A stretch of DNA of 20,429 nucleotides from the NCBI GenBank assembly GCA_033297205.1, contig MU859383.1, forward strand, positions 3,692-24,120, in the 5' to 3' direction. This DNA comes from Pseudoneurospora amorphoporcata (Eukaryota; Ascomycota; Sordariomycetes; Sordariales; Sordariaceae). How positions within the stretch are numbered: position 1 is the first letter of the stretch; each line of letters opens with the position of its first letter. Made by a program: the position numbers and the translations under genes. The notes beneath the pieces were generated by a model. It was not told where the DNA came from. It made no database searches and saw nothing but the letters and a program-made list of their open reading frames with translations. Positions 1-8,705 of this stretch are shown here, in pieces.

Positions 1-810
1 GGCCCCCGCCCCCCGGCGCCCCCCGCGCCGTGGGTAGTGTAGATGAAGTGAAGAAAAAAGTCAGGTTTCAACTACAGACTAGAAAGGAATCAATCCCAAA
101 AAGTCGTTCATCCGGGGAAGGAGAGGAAGGGAAGAGAGGATCCCTTGCCGTATAAATAATGAATGACGTGCACCACTCGAAGCACTCAAAGGGGACCTTC
201 TCTGGCGCCATGTCGGTATGTACATACCTTACCTTTTTCTTCATCTTCTTGGGCCTCCTGGCAAGGACAAGCAGGGAACAGGGGTTTCTGCTACAGGATA
301 GATCCACAGCCAGGCCACGGTGCCCACAGTTTCCACAAACTGGAGCCTGGCCTTTTAGAGATTTTTGCAGAGGCATTCGGAACGGGTGGTGGGTGCTGTG
401 TGTAGGTAAGGTACCTTATGAAAGGGGCCCGGGACTCGGCACTCGCCTCTGTCCCTAACGCCGGTTTCTGTGGCGCAACACACCCGTGACTGGCGCCCGG
501 GCGGTTCTTCGGTTGATGCTGCAGTCCGGGTGCTACAGTACAGGGAACCATCCGCAGGAATGATACAGTGATCCCAGCTGCCAGAGAAGAAGCCGCGGTT
601 GGCCGGCATCCCGACCCTCCACTGCCAACCCTCACGTTCAAAAGTAAGGTAGGTAAGATTTGCTGCAGGAAATGGGATGAACTGGTGCGACGCTATGAGG
701 CTCGATTGAAACCCGCCGGCAAGATCTGGCGTCAATGCTCAATGCAACTTTCTTCTTCAGCTACTTCGACATTGTTCTGTTGCAGATGGATGGATCGATG
801 GCCAAAGAAA

Positions 811-853
<43 letters not shown>
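811..853. repeat. T15-A28 homopolymer junction
   Basis: Fifteen T residues (811-825) are followed directly by 28 A residues (826-853), so about 30 bp form a perfect self-complementary sequence that could extrude as a hairpin. The flanks are ordinary mixed sequence and no target-site duplication is obvious. It could be a slippage-expanded tract, the relic of a poly(A) insertion, or an assembly artefact. The sequence alone does not decide. Confidence 0.9.
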
Positions 854-856
<3 letters not shown>

Positions 857-1942
857 TCGGGTGGCAGTGGCGGGGCATTAGTGCAGTGTGGGAAAGCGCA
901 AAAGACGGGAAGACGGGACTCCGTCGCTCCGCATGCCGTGGCTGCATCCATCATAAATCGCCCCCGGCGCGCCGTCTTGCGATCGTCGACTGGAGCAGCA
1001 CTGGAGCGTCTCCAACCTTCATCTCCGCGATGCGCTGATGGGACGCCCGGAACATGGATTCTGTCAACCGCTCGAATGAATGGCGGTGTCAGGCCCCAAC
1101 TCCCACCAAAAAAAAGCCCCAACAGTGCAGCAAAGCAGCCGCGAAGAAGAAAAAGATCTTCACTGTTTCTCCTCGCCCAAACTCCACAATGGGGCAGCAA
1201 CTGGGGAATGATTGATCACGACCAACCGTTAAGTCCGGGGATTCCAGTCAAGATATGTTGTAAAGCCCACCGGCCGCCCATCGGGACTGCATCGGGACCA
1301 CTTTGGTAAGCCAGACCGCAGCGTGGAATGGCGGAATAGGACATTAGCTTTTCCAGGGGTGTGCTTTGACGGTAGGGCCAACCATTTATTCGAGGCAGTG
1401 CTCGTGCTTGACGAGAAAACTCAGGCTGCAGTAAAATGGTGTTTTGTTCTGTCACCGGCGGTGATACTGATGCTCGTATTCTTTAAGTTTCCCTTGTTGC
1501 GAGCGCACGAGCACACGTGTGCACAACCGAACAATATTTCCCCGTTCGCCGTTGTTCCCGTGGCGTGCAAACCGAACCCGCCGTGGAGTGTCGGTTGAAG
1601 ACGTCCAGGTGAGTCTCTGTGAGTCTATGACCCGCTTTTGGATTTGTCAGTCAGTCTGCATGCTGTACTGTACGGTGTCATGAGACAATCGCCAATCGGG
1701 CCAGTAAGTATTCCCCGTTTGGGTTTTGGCGACGGGAATGTTGGAGATCCCGGAAGCCGATGATGCGGGATCTTGAACAAAACCCGACAGCATTTAACAG
1801 TATAGTGTACACTACCAAGGCTGCAGAATTACGTCAAAGGGCTGATGAAACGGTCGCTGTTGAAGTGGTGACACCTCACCCAAGAGTGCGGTTGTGGTTT
1901 TGTCAGGACATTGATATCGGGACTGGTCAAGTGCCACGTCCC

Positions 1943-1965
1943 GTCTTGTCTTGTCTTGTCTTGTC
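1943..1965. repeat. GTCTT pentanucleotide microsatellite
   Basis: Four perfect GTCTT units plus a trailing GTC, in non-coding sequence. Confidence 0.9.
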
Positions 1966-2506
1966 ACGATCGCCGCCTGGTACTTATTCTCACCACTCTT
2001 CTTCACAAACTTCCCCACTGCGGTTAATGAAACGGTGACCACAGATTGACAGTCACAATGGGTAATGCGTTGGCGTTGTTGGACTTTTGCTTACCATCTT
2101 CTTCACATCATTCCCCTTTTTAGGCTGAGCATAGTCCACCCGGGGGTCTTCCCTGTGGACATAAAATTCTCTTTCGCCGCGAATCCACGCATTCCAGCCC
2201 ACCGGTTGCGGTGGTGCACTCCACGGTAAATCCATTGCAAGACGCCGGCCGGGTTGGAAGCCGGTGATGGTTGCATGGAGCATCCAAATCTATCGGTGAG
2301 CATGGCTCTGAAGCAAGAACGGAATAGGCCGGCGCTTGGCCGCCGGAACCCACTCGGATCACTGCACCCACTCCTTGTCCGGAAGGACGGGAGATGCAAC
2401 GAAATGCGACGAGAAGATGCAGCCCAACGACGGGTGGCTCCGTCTCTGTTTGGACTGCAGCCGTTAAGGCTCATGGGACTTTCAGAGTTTTCGCTTGTCC
2501 GGGGGC

Positions 2507-2525
2507 TTTTTTTTTTTTTTTTTTT
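2507..2525. repeat. Poly(T) tract (19 T)
   Basis: A run of 19 T residues follows a G5C block and leads into a short CTCTCTC stretch. It is intergenic. Reading frames across it encode only Phe or Lys runs and were rejected as genes. Confidence 0.9.
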
Positions 2526-3002
2526 CTCTCTCTTTATTTTTGCACGGAGCTTGCTGACCTGAACTTTAAAATTTTCCACTGCTATGTGCGTCTTGCGTGG
2601 GCGGCTTTCCACTTTTCTTGGCAAGGATCCGGGCTCAAGTTTTCAGCTTCGGCCACACATCCGCCAATTGCCGTGAATAGCCGAAGCGCACAATACTAAC
2701 AAAAGAACTTTCATCAATGATACCATCTCCATCCCCGGTTGGATGAGCTGAATGGGAAATTGACAGAAAAAAATCCCCATCAGACTAGCCTCACCGTTAA
2801 TTCGACTGTTGTCATTCGCTCAACAAACGCCGCCGTGTTCAATCGAAATCTTTGATATAGTTGAAGATAAGATTGAACTTATCTCAAGTTATCTTGCACC
2901 GCACGCTTCGCTCAAGTCTTCGTAAAAAGTAAACAAAACAAATAGGGGCAAATCCTGGCCAAGCTTCAAGTACCGTGGTATGTACACGCTGAATGCAACC
3001 CC

Positions 3003-4804
3003 TTACCGCACCCCCCAGTCATCCGCTTCTAGAAGGGTCGCCGCATCTTCCAAGCTCAGCCCCGCGGTTTCAGGGTATACCCTCCAAATCAGGCCATACC
3101 CAACCGCGCAAATCACCGCGTACAGGACAAACGTCCAAGACGGCGACAAGGCCTCCATCAGCGGCAGGAACGTCAGCCCAACCGCAAAGTTGGCGCTCCA
3201 GTTGGTCGCCGTTGCAACACCACTGCCCACCGACCGCACATTCAGCGAGAAGAGCTCGCTCTGCATCCACGGCACATTGCCCAGTCCGATGGCGTAGCCA
3301 GCCACGTAGATCATGATGCTTGCCAAGATGATGGCTGCTCCGCCCTGGCCTCCCGTTGTCGTGGGCGAGCTGATCTGTGCATCCGGGAGCTCGATGAATG
3401 AGAAGCCGTAGCTGGCAAGCACCAGACCTGCCATCATAAATGGAAGAGACCAGAGTAGAATCCGTCTCCTTCCCACCCGGTCGATCAGCACCAAGGCAAC
3501 CAGGGTGAAAGCAAAGTTGGTGACTGCCACAACGAGCGAGGTCAAAGTCGGTTCCGAAAATCCGACCATCGTGAATATCGTGGCCGAGAAGTACATCAGT
3601 GAGTTCTAGAGAAGTAATCACGTTAGCACAACCCATCACGCAAGGATGCACAGTGTCACGGTCGTAGCCCGGGTGTACTCACAAATCCGCACAACTGCTG
3701 AAGTCCCTGGAGGAGACAAGCAATAGCCAACGCCCGCTTGTTCCTCCTGACCCTAAACAAATCCCGCATAGCCTCCATCCACGCATTCACCGCATTCCCA
3801 TTTCCATTCCCATGCCCATTCCCGGCGCCGCCAAGTCTCGTAGCCATAGCCTCCTCCCTCACCTCAATCTCGATATTCTTCAAGACAGCATCCACCTCCC
3901 TCCTTGTCGACGGATCCAGCGCATCATCCCCCGCCGCAACCCTCGCAATCACCTCTCTCGCCTCCTCCGACCTTCCCTCCTTCACCAACCACCTCGGGCT
4001 CTCGGGCATCCACAACAGGATAACCACCTGGACAACCGCCGGCACCGCGCCCAGCCCGACCATCCACCTCCACCCCGTCGTCTCCGGGCTCCCATACGTC
4101 CCGAATATCCAGCCCACCACATACGCCACCACCTGGCCCAACGTGATAAACACAATGTTCATTGTCACCAATCGTCCGCGGTGCGTCGCGGGCGCCAGTT
4201 CGGCAATGTACAGCGGCGTGACGAAGCTGGCGGCGCCGATGGCCACGCCGACGACCGAGCGGCCGACGACCATCACCTCGACGGTGCGGCTGGCCGCCTG
4301 GCAGAGGGCGCCGATGATGAAGAGCGTGTCGGCAAAGAGGACGACGCGCTTGCGGCCCCGGTCGTCGGCAAGCGAGGAGGCGAAGGGTAAGACCAAAAGG
4401 GCGAAGAGGGAGGTGCACGAGGTGATGACGGATTTGTCGAGCGAGGTTAGCGGGCGGTGCGAGAGGGAGGTGCCGATGGATACGAGGGTGGCGCTTATTA
4501 CGCCTGTGTCGTCTGGGTAGGGGGAACTTGTGTTAGTCTTGTGTGTGTGTGTGTGTCATGTTCGACAGGGGCGGGAGGTTCAGATAACGTGGGGAGCCAA
4601 GGTAACGGGTAACGTACAGCCGAAGAGTAGACCGCTAATTCCGGCGGAAAAGGTAAGTAGCCAGATGAAGAGTCCTGGTGGCGATATGTGCTGTTTTCCT
4701 CCTCGGGATTCATGCGCGTGTTCGACATCATGGTTGTCATCATGTTGGCCCCCCTCCGTCGACTGGGGGTTGGCGATCAAGGGCTCCTCTGGGTTGTCTG
4801 TCAT
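3003..4804 (-). CDS. MFS sugar-porter-family transporter, probable myo-inositol (Itr-type) transporter
   Basis: Predicted plasma-membrane H+-coupled polyol/sugar symporter. Exons are 4804-4618, 4512-3683 and 3605-3003 (introns 105 and 77 bp; total 1620 nt, 539 aa, stop TAA). Splicing restores the family motifs: GYDTGVIS (62-69, codon for Y split by intron 1), DDRGRKR (112-118, loop 2-3), PESPRWL (232-238), QQLCGFN (334-340, across intron 2), DRVGRRR (381-387), PWMQSELF (451-458) and PETAG (517-521). About 12 hydrophobic segments, a hydrophilic N-tail of about 43 residues and a central cytosolic loop with a Gly/Asn-rich insert (291-302) fit the sugar-porter fold. The stretch after QQLCGFN (LMYFSATIF, then VGF, TNF, FTLVA) and TATNW resemble yeast Itr1/Itr2 more than hexose transporters. 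That substrate assignment is inference. The first exon starts at the only in-frame ATG near the motif-bearing region. A 9-codon uORF ends on this ATG. The gene is divergent from the SDR gene. Confidence 0.93.
4541..4556. repeat. (GT)8 dinucleotide repeat inside transporter intron 1
   Basis: Eight GT units lie within the 105-bp first intron (4513-4617) of the transporter gene, read as (AC)8 in the transcript. They lie well upstream of the acceptor and leave the coding frame intact. Confidence 0.85.
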
Positions 4805-4830
4805 GATGCCGTGGCGTTGCTGCTGTTCAT
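4801..4830 (-). promoter_or_regulatory. uORF (9 codons) overlapping the transporter start codon
   Basis: On the minus strand an ATG at 4830-4828 opens a 9-codon frame whose TGA (4803-4801) shares bases with the main ATG (4804-4802) in an ATGA overlap. If it is in the mRNA leader, ribosomes finishing the uORF would stop exactly on the transporter start, so main translation would need leaky scanning or reinitiation. The sequence shows the overlap directly. Its presence in the transcript and any regulatory effect are inference. Confidence 0.45.
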
Positions 4831-5354
4831 GTCCTGGAACTCGATGTGTTCAGGTGGAACTTCCTCAGTCGCAAGTAACAACAGAGGTCTAGTATGGGGT
4901 GCGGTAAGGCTGAAAGATGATGTACAGTAGTCGGAGGTCCGGTACCTTTACCTTGCAGGCACTACCGACGGCGTGCTGACCCCAAGCCGCAGAGGGGAAG
5001 GTCGCTGTTTCGAGCCACTGATTCGTTGCACCAGACACGATCTGCAGGGATGTCACAGCGGCTTCGTTGAAACGTGCCAGGGCGTGCAGGGGTCCAGCGC
5101 TTGGGCGGCCGTGTGTTTCTAGCGTTTCAAAGCTCTGGGCGCTGGCGTGACATAAGACGGGAAATTCGAACACCTTGTTGGCCCCTCGGCGACGGGATGT
5201 CATCCCATCTGTCCTCCGCTTCGTCTTCTCAAAAAGAAGCTATCTGCATGATGCTCACCAGATTTCCACATACTGATCTTTAATCTCGCTTGAACTTTTA
5301 TTACCTTAACTCGAGCTTAATCGGACCTCAATTGCTGTTGCGCTCACCACAACG

Positions 5355-5390
<36 letters not shown>
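5355..5390 (+). repeat. (ACA)12 / CAA-repeat tract in the likely SDR 5' leader
   Basis: Twelve perfect ACA units followed by GCAA lie about 190 bp upstream of the SDR start codon, on the same strand and upstream of a putative 5' UTR intron. A frame through it would read poly-Gln but has no ATG. In RNA, CAA repeats are unstructured. Placement in the leader is inferred from the context. Confidence 0.85.
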
Positions 5391-5403
5391 GCAATATCAC
5401 CAC

Positions 5404-5478
5404 GTACGTCACTGTACCTCGGCTCGGCACAAAGCTAGCCCCGTACACCCTTTGACTAACAACCAACAAGTTTTATAG
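5404..5478 (+). other. Putative 75-bp intron in the SDR 5' UTR
   Basis: GTACGT donor at 5404, CTAAC branch-like site at about 5456-5460 and TTTATAG acceptor ending at 5478. The size and signals match the coding introns of this window. Neither the intron nor the sequence between it and the start codon contains an ATG, so its removal leaves a clean leader. It needs transcript evidence. Confidence 0.5.
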
Positions 5479-5577
5479 ACCAACATAATCAATTCCTCCC
5501 GTTTCTGACATATACGAACCAAAACCAACAACAACCCAATCGACTCCCGGTGGTTCGCCGAATCACAGACAGACAAA

Positions 5578-6734
5578 ATGTCGTCGCCATACGCAATGCC
5601 GCCCCAACGCGACTCCTGGTTCGCGCCCCTATCCATCGACCTCCTCGTCAAGGTCCTCAAGACGAGTTTCTTCCACCCCTTTATCGCCTGGATCATCCCG
5701 CTCTGCTTTCGGGCTCAGAACATGTTCTGGGACGCGCCACCGATGTTGATTTCCATCGCATGGGCTTCCATAATCACCCTCAGCTGGATCTTCATAACCA
5801 TCAACAACCGGATCGCCTACGGTTTGCCACGCGAGGTAGACCTCAGCGACGAGGTCATTGTGATTACGGGCGGTGCCAGCGGGCTGGGCCTGTTGATTGC
5901 CGAGGTGTACGGGATGCGCGGTGCTACCGTGGCCGTGCTGGATGTCAAGGAGATGGACAATGGGGAGGCTAGGGGCGTGACGTTCTACAAGTGCGATGTG
6001 TCTGATAAGGCGCAGGTTGCAAAGGTCGCGAAGGATATTGAGAGAGATGCAAGTCTTTACCGTTCCAGTCCACCCCCATCTCGTTCATTTCTCTGGCATT
6101 GACAACTAACCCCAAACAGCTCGGAACCCCCACGATCCTCATCAACAACGCCGCCATCGTCCTCGGCAAGCGTCTTCTCGACCTCAGCCTCGACGAAATC
6201 GACCGCTCTCTCACCACCAACCTTCTCTCCCATTTCTACACCGTCAAGACCTTCCTCCCTCTCATGGCCTCTTCGGAGACAGGCGGCACCATCGTCACCA
6301 TCTCCTCCGTCATCGGCACCGTCGCCGCCGCGCAGCTCTCCGACTACGCGGCCGCCAAGGCCGGCGTCTCGGCCCTGCACCGCTCCCTGACGGCCGAGCT
6401 GGCGCAGTCTCACCCCAACATCCGCACCGTCCTGGTCACGCCCGGCCAGCTGAGTACACCGCTGTTCTACGGGGTGCAGACGCCCAACAGCTTCTTTGCA
6501 CCTGTGGTCGAGCCGGTGGACGTGGCCAAGGAGGTGATTGCGGCTATTGATGGCGGGCTGAGCACCCAGATTGGCATGCCGCTGTATGCGAGGTGGATTG
6601 ATTGGTATAACGTCTTGCCCGTCGGGTTGCAGAAAATTGCAAGAAGGTTGGCGCAGGTTGACACGTCTATGAAGACGTTTGTGGGGAGGAATAGGGGGGC
6701 GGCGGCTGGTAGTGTTGAGAAGAAGGGGCAATGA
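5578..6734 (+). CDS. Membrane-anchored short-chain dehydrogenase/reductase (SDR)
   Basis: NAD(P)(H)-dependent oxidoreductase of the classical SDR fold, resembling the membrane-bound retinol/17-beta-hydroxysteroid type (SDR16C-like). The substrate cannot be told from sequence. Exons are 5578-6048 and 6120-6734 (1086 nt, 361 aa, stop TGA). The intron (71 bp) has a GC donor (GCAAGT), a CTAAC branch site and a CAG acceptor. Visible motifs: two N-terminal hydrophobic segments (about 34-46 and 56-76), cofactor motif TGGASGLG (97-104), NNAA (166-169, where NNAG is usual), structural Asn191, and the catalytic set Ser220, Tyr233 and Lys237 in YAAAK. A basic C-terminal tail ends in EKKGQ. The N-terminal hairpin suggests an ER or lipid-droplet enzyme, which is family-based inference. 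The start ATG has a good context (ACAAAATGTC) and no competing upstream ATG. The gene is divergent from the transporter. Confidence 0.93.
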
Positions 6735-7519
6735 AGGAAGGACGATATGTATGAATATTATGAGAGAGGAATGGATATGTACCCGGCGCTGGTCGCTTAA
6801 AAATGTAATGGCACGGAGAGGTTCGTAGAAGGTGGCATGTTTAAAAGCGTATATAGATGGCGTACCTGACATATGTATCATATTCTGATGTACGAACAGA
6901 TCAAGAGTCACAAGAATTCTCTGGAAATTCTGTCGGCATGAGACCTCGAGTCAACTTCTTGGGCATATTTTACCTTGATCCATTTTCATTTACTGGTGTT
7001 CTTGACAGGACACCTCCTCCTAGCGTTTATCTTCATGTTTTTCTGTTTAGATACTTGTGTATCAAAAGTACTTCGTATCGTCTCAATCACTGACTGTCCT
7101 GCATGCTCGGTTACGACCCCCTGTTGAAGGAAGATAAAAAGCAGGTAATCAAATCGGCATCTCAACGTACATAGACACTGCACAATAGATGATCTACGAG
7201 CACTCAACCTGTAACCACAACCTACCCAGTCTTGTAGGTTTGTGGGCTCACCAGGTGGAACGCTGGGTATAAGTTCATCTTTGTTTGATACAGCCCATAA
7301 GGCACTTTGTCATTCACGTCCATGAGCTCCTTACCTGTTAAATCCCAAGTGTCATACCTTCCTTCCCTCCTTCCTTCCTCATCGGCAACCCACGTCAGCC
7401 GATGCCGGACAACAAACAGCACCTCTTGCTCTTGCCGTACCTTCCCTGAATTGTCGTCACATGCTCCTTATAATCCAATCTTCTCGACCACTCATTCAAC
7501 AAGCAAACCGAGCAAAAAA
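6735..7519. other. Intergenic: SDR 3' region and tRNA upstream flank
   Basis: No supportable gene. It begins with the SDR 3' UTR, where no perfect AATAAA is seen, although A/T-rich stretches with TATGAATATTATG and GTATATAG lie within about 130 bp of the stop. A pyrimidine repeat of CCTT/CCCT units lies at 7357-7380. The last bases before the tRNA are A-rich (AGCAAAAAA), common upstream of fungal tRNA genes. Confidence 0.6.
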
Positions 7520-7602
7520 GCGCGGTTAGTGTAGTGGTTAACACGCTCGTTTCCCAATACACAAGATAACGAGTGACCCGGGTTCGAACCCCGGACTGCG
7601 CA
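7520..7602 (+). tRNA. tRNA-Gly (anticodon CCC) with an 11-nt intron
   Basis: A full cloverleaf can be drawn: acceptor stem GCGCGGT with ACTGCGC (one G-U pair) and discriminator A at 7602; D arm GTGT/ACAC; anticodon stem CTCGT/ACGAG (7546-7550, 7569-7573); T arm CCGGG-TTCGAAC-CCCGG. The anticodon CCC lies at 7553-7555 after T33, followed by A37. An 11-nt intron (7557-7567) sits in the canonical position one base 3' of the anticodon, with a purine three bases before the 3' splice site able to pair with position 32. Internal promoters are A box TAGTGTAGTGG and B box GGTTCGAACCC. C35/C36 and A73 agree with eukaryotic glycine identity. CCA is not encoded, as expected of a nuclear gene. Confidence 0.92.
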
Positions 7603-7607
7603 GCTTG

Positions 7608-7618
7608 TTTTCTTTTTT
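7608..7618 (+). terminator. RNA polymerase III terminator of the tRNA
   Basis: A T4 run (7608-7611) and a T6 run (7613-7618) begin six bases after the tRNA discriminator base, the usual Pol III stop arrangement. Confidence 0.85.
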
Positions 7619-8496
7619 GCTTATTTCAGGAGTGATGCCCCCCTCTTGGGAGAACTAACTTGGATCTTTCTTTCTCCGGCAACACAGGTAAGATGCATAC
7701 TACTTATAATGTCGAGCTACGGTTAAAATATGAGTAGGACATCGAAAACTTGGAACGGGACATGGCCACGACTTGAGTTAACCCATCGTCCTCTTCGTGG
7801 TAAGGTATCAGCATCAACAAGCGAGCAACCTCAAGCCAAAGAGAATAACCGAGAAGAATCGTACAAAGAGCTCACTCAGCTTGCACAAGCAATGGCCACG
7901 ACGTGGAGAACTTGCAGACGATGGAAACGTGCAATGTGAAAGGCTGATGATCACAGAGAGACCAGACTGTGAACGAAAGGCCAGCAAGGCACCGACCATT
8001 CTAGAAACTTTCCGCTTCACTACCTTCTCGCTCACGACAAATCACTCAAATACATACCCAAAGAAGTGTGCATCTGTAGAAAGATCCGGTGGTGTTTCCG
8101 GTACATACCGCCTGTCCTTTGCCTTGCGGGTCTTCCTTTTTCTTTCTGTTCCTTTGGCCGGCGCCGGGGACTTCCTATTAACGACGGTCTGGCCACTGAA
8201 CCAGAATATTTCCACGTTCCTGTGGCTTTGTAGGATACCTCCCTTCTTTAATAATAACACTGATAAAGCTGACAGCCCTTTTTTTAGCCACTTAGCAGCA
8301 TTACTCGGTCAACATTACGGCTCCCATCTTTCGTGACGAGCGTGGGCAAGACAGAAAAACTGAAAGCCAAGGAATTACCCGAGCACAAGAGGGATAGCGT
8401 ATGGATGGTGTGCATGAACTGTGTCCATCCTGCCCGGGATATTGATGACTGAGAGTATCAGGACGAGACTTTACTTCGGAAGAAATTCTAGGTAGC

Positions 8497-8502
8497 TTTA
8501 TT
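8497..8502 (-). terminator. AATAAA polyadenylation signal, candidate for the 8706-9341 gene
   Basis: A perfect AATAAA on the minus strand about 205 nt past the stop codon. The position fits a fungal 3' UTR, but no cleavage site can be seen. Confidence 0.4.
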
Positions 8503-8705
8503 GGCTTGTTCAAACTTCGGAGGCAAAGACATACGACATCAAGATAAGTAAGAAAAAAAAACAAAGAAAACTGGCTCATTCAACCGTGGTATCGTCGTCA
8601 TAACATCTCTCGTTTCATCCGCATCATAAGACCTCCATAACTCCATCATCCTTCCGTAATCCGTTCTCCCATCTTTCCCTTCCCCTTCAGTCTCCCTCGG
8701 CTCGT

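Larger units (their letters stand above)
1..3002. other. Intergenic region, no supportable gene
   Basis: About 3 kb downstream of the transporter gene with no reading frame that looks like a protein. The open frames here are short, overlap on both strands, run through homopolymers and show no recognisable motif. The stretch begins with a C/G-rich run (1-30). It holds a T15-A28 tract, a T19 tract, a GTCTT microsatellite and several copies of GGTAAGG/CCTTACC words, including a 12-bp palindrome at 407-418. The end nearest the transporter should contain that gene's 3' UTR, but I see no AATAAA on the minus strand there. Nothing else is supportable. Confidence 0.6.
4831..5577. promoter_or_regulatory. 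Divergent intergenic region shared by the transporter and SDR genes
   Basis: About 0.75 kb separates the start codons of two divergently transcribed genes, so both promoters must lie here. I see no convincing TATA box for either. The half nearest the SDR holds a (ACA)12 tract and a likely 5' UTR intron, listed separately. No open frame with a real ATG and coding character was found in the stretch. Confidence 0.7.
7603..8705. other. Intergenic, no supportable gene
   Basis: Between the tRNA and the stop codon of the next minus-strand gene. One plus-strand frame of about 180 codons (7797-8336) has only a GTG start, no recognisable motif and no splice structure, so I do not call it. The right part should hold the 3' UTR of the minus-strand gene. 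An 11-bp word ATGGCCACGAC occurs twice (about 7765 and 7892), probably by chance. Confidence 0.55.

Noticed and set aside
568..1309. Plus- and minus-strand frames crossing or flanking the T15-A28 tract
   Set aside because: They encode Phe/Lys runs and random-looking sequence, overlap each other on both strands and lack introns or motifs.
3738..4520. A 260-codon plus-strand open frame
   Set aside because: Antisense of transporter exon 2; low-complexity Ser/Thr/Pro translation without motifs, while the minus strand shows all MFS signatures.
5290..5478. Poly-Gln reading frame through the CAA repeat
   Set aside because: No ATG (TTG only), and its end lies inside a good intron. Better explained as SDR leader sequence.
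7797..8336. A 179-codon plus-strand frame
   Set aside because: Starts only at GTG, shows no recognisable domain, and overlaps open frames on the other strand. The region is probably the 3' flank of the minus-strand gene.
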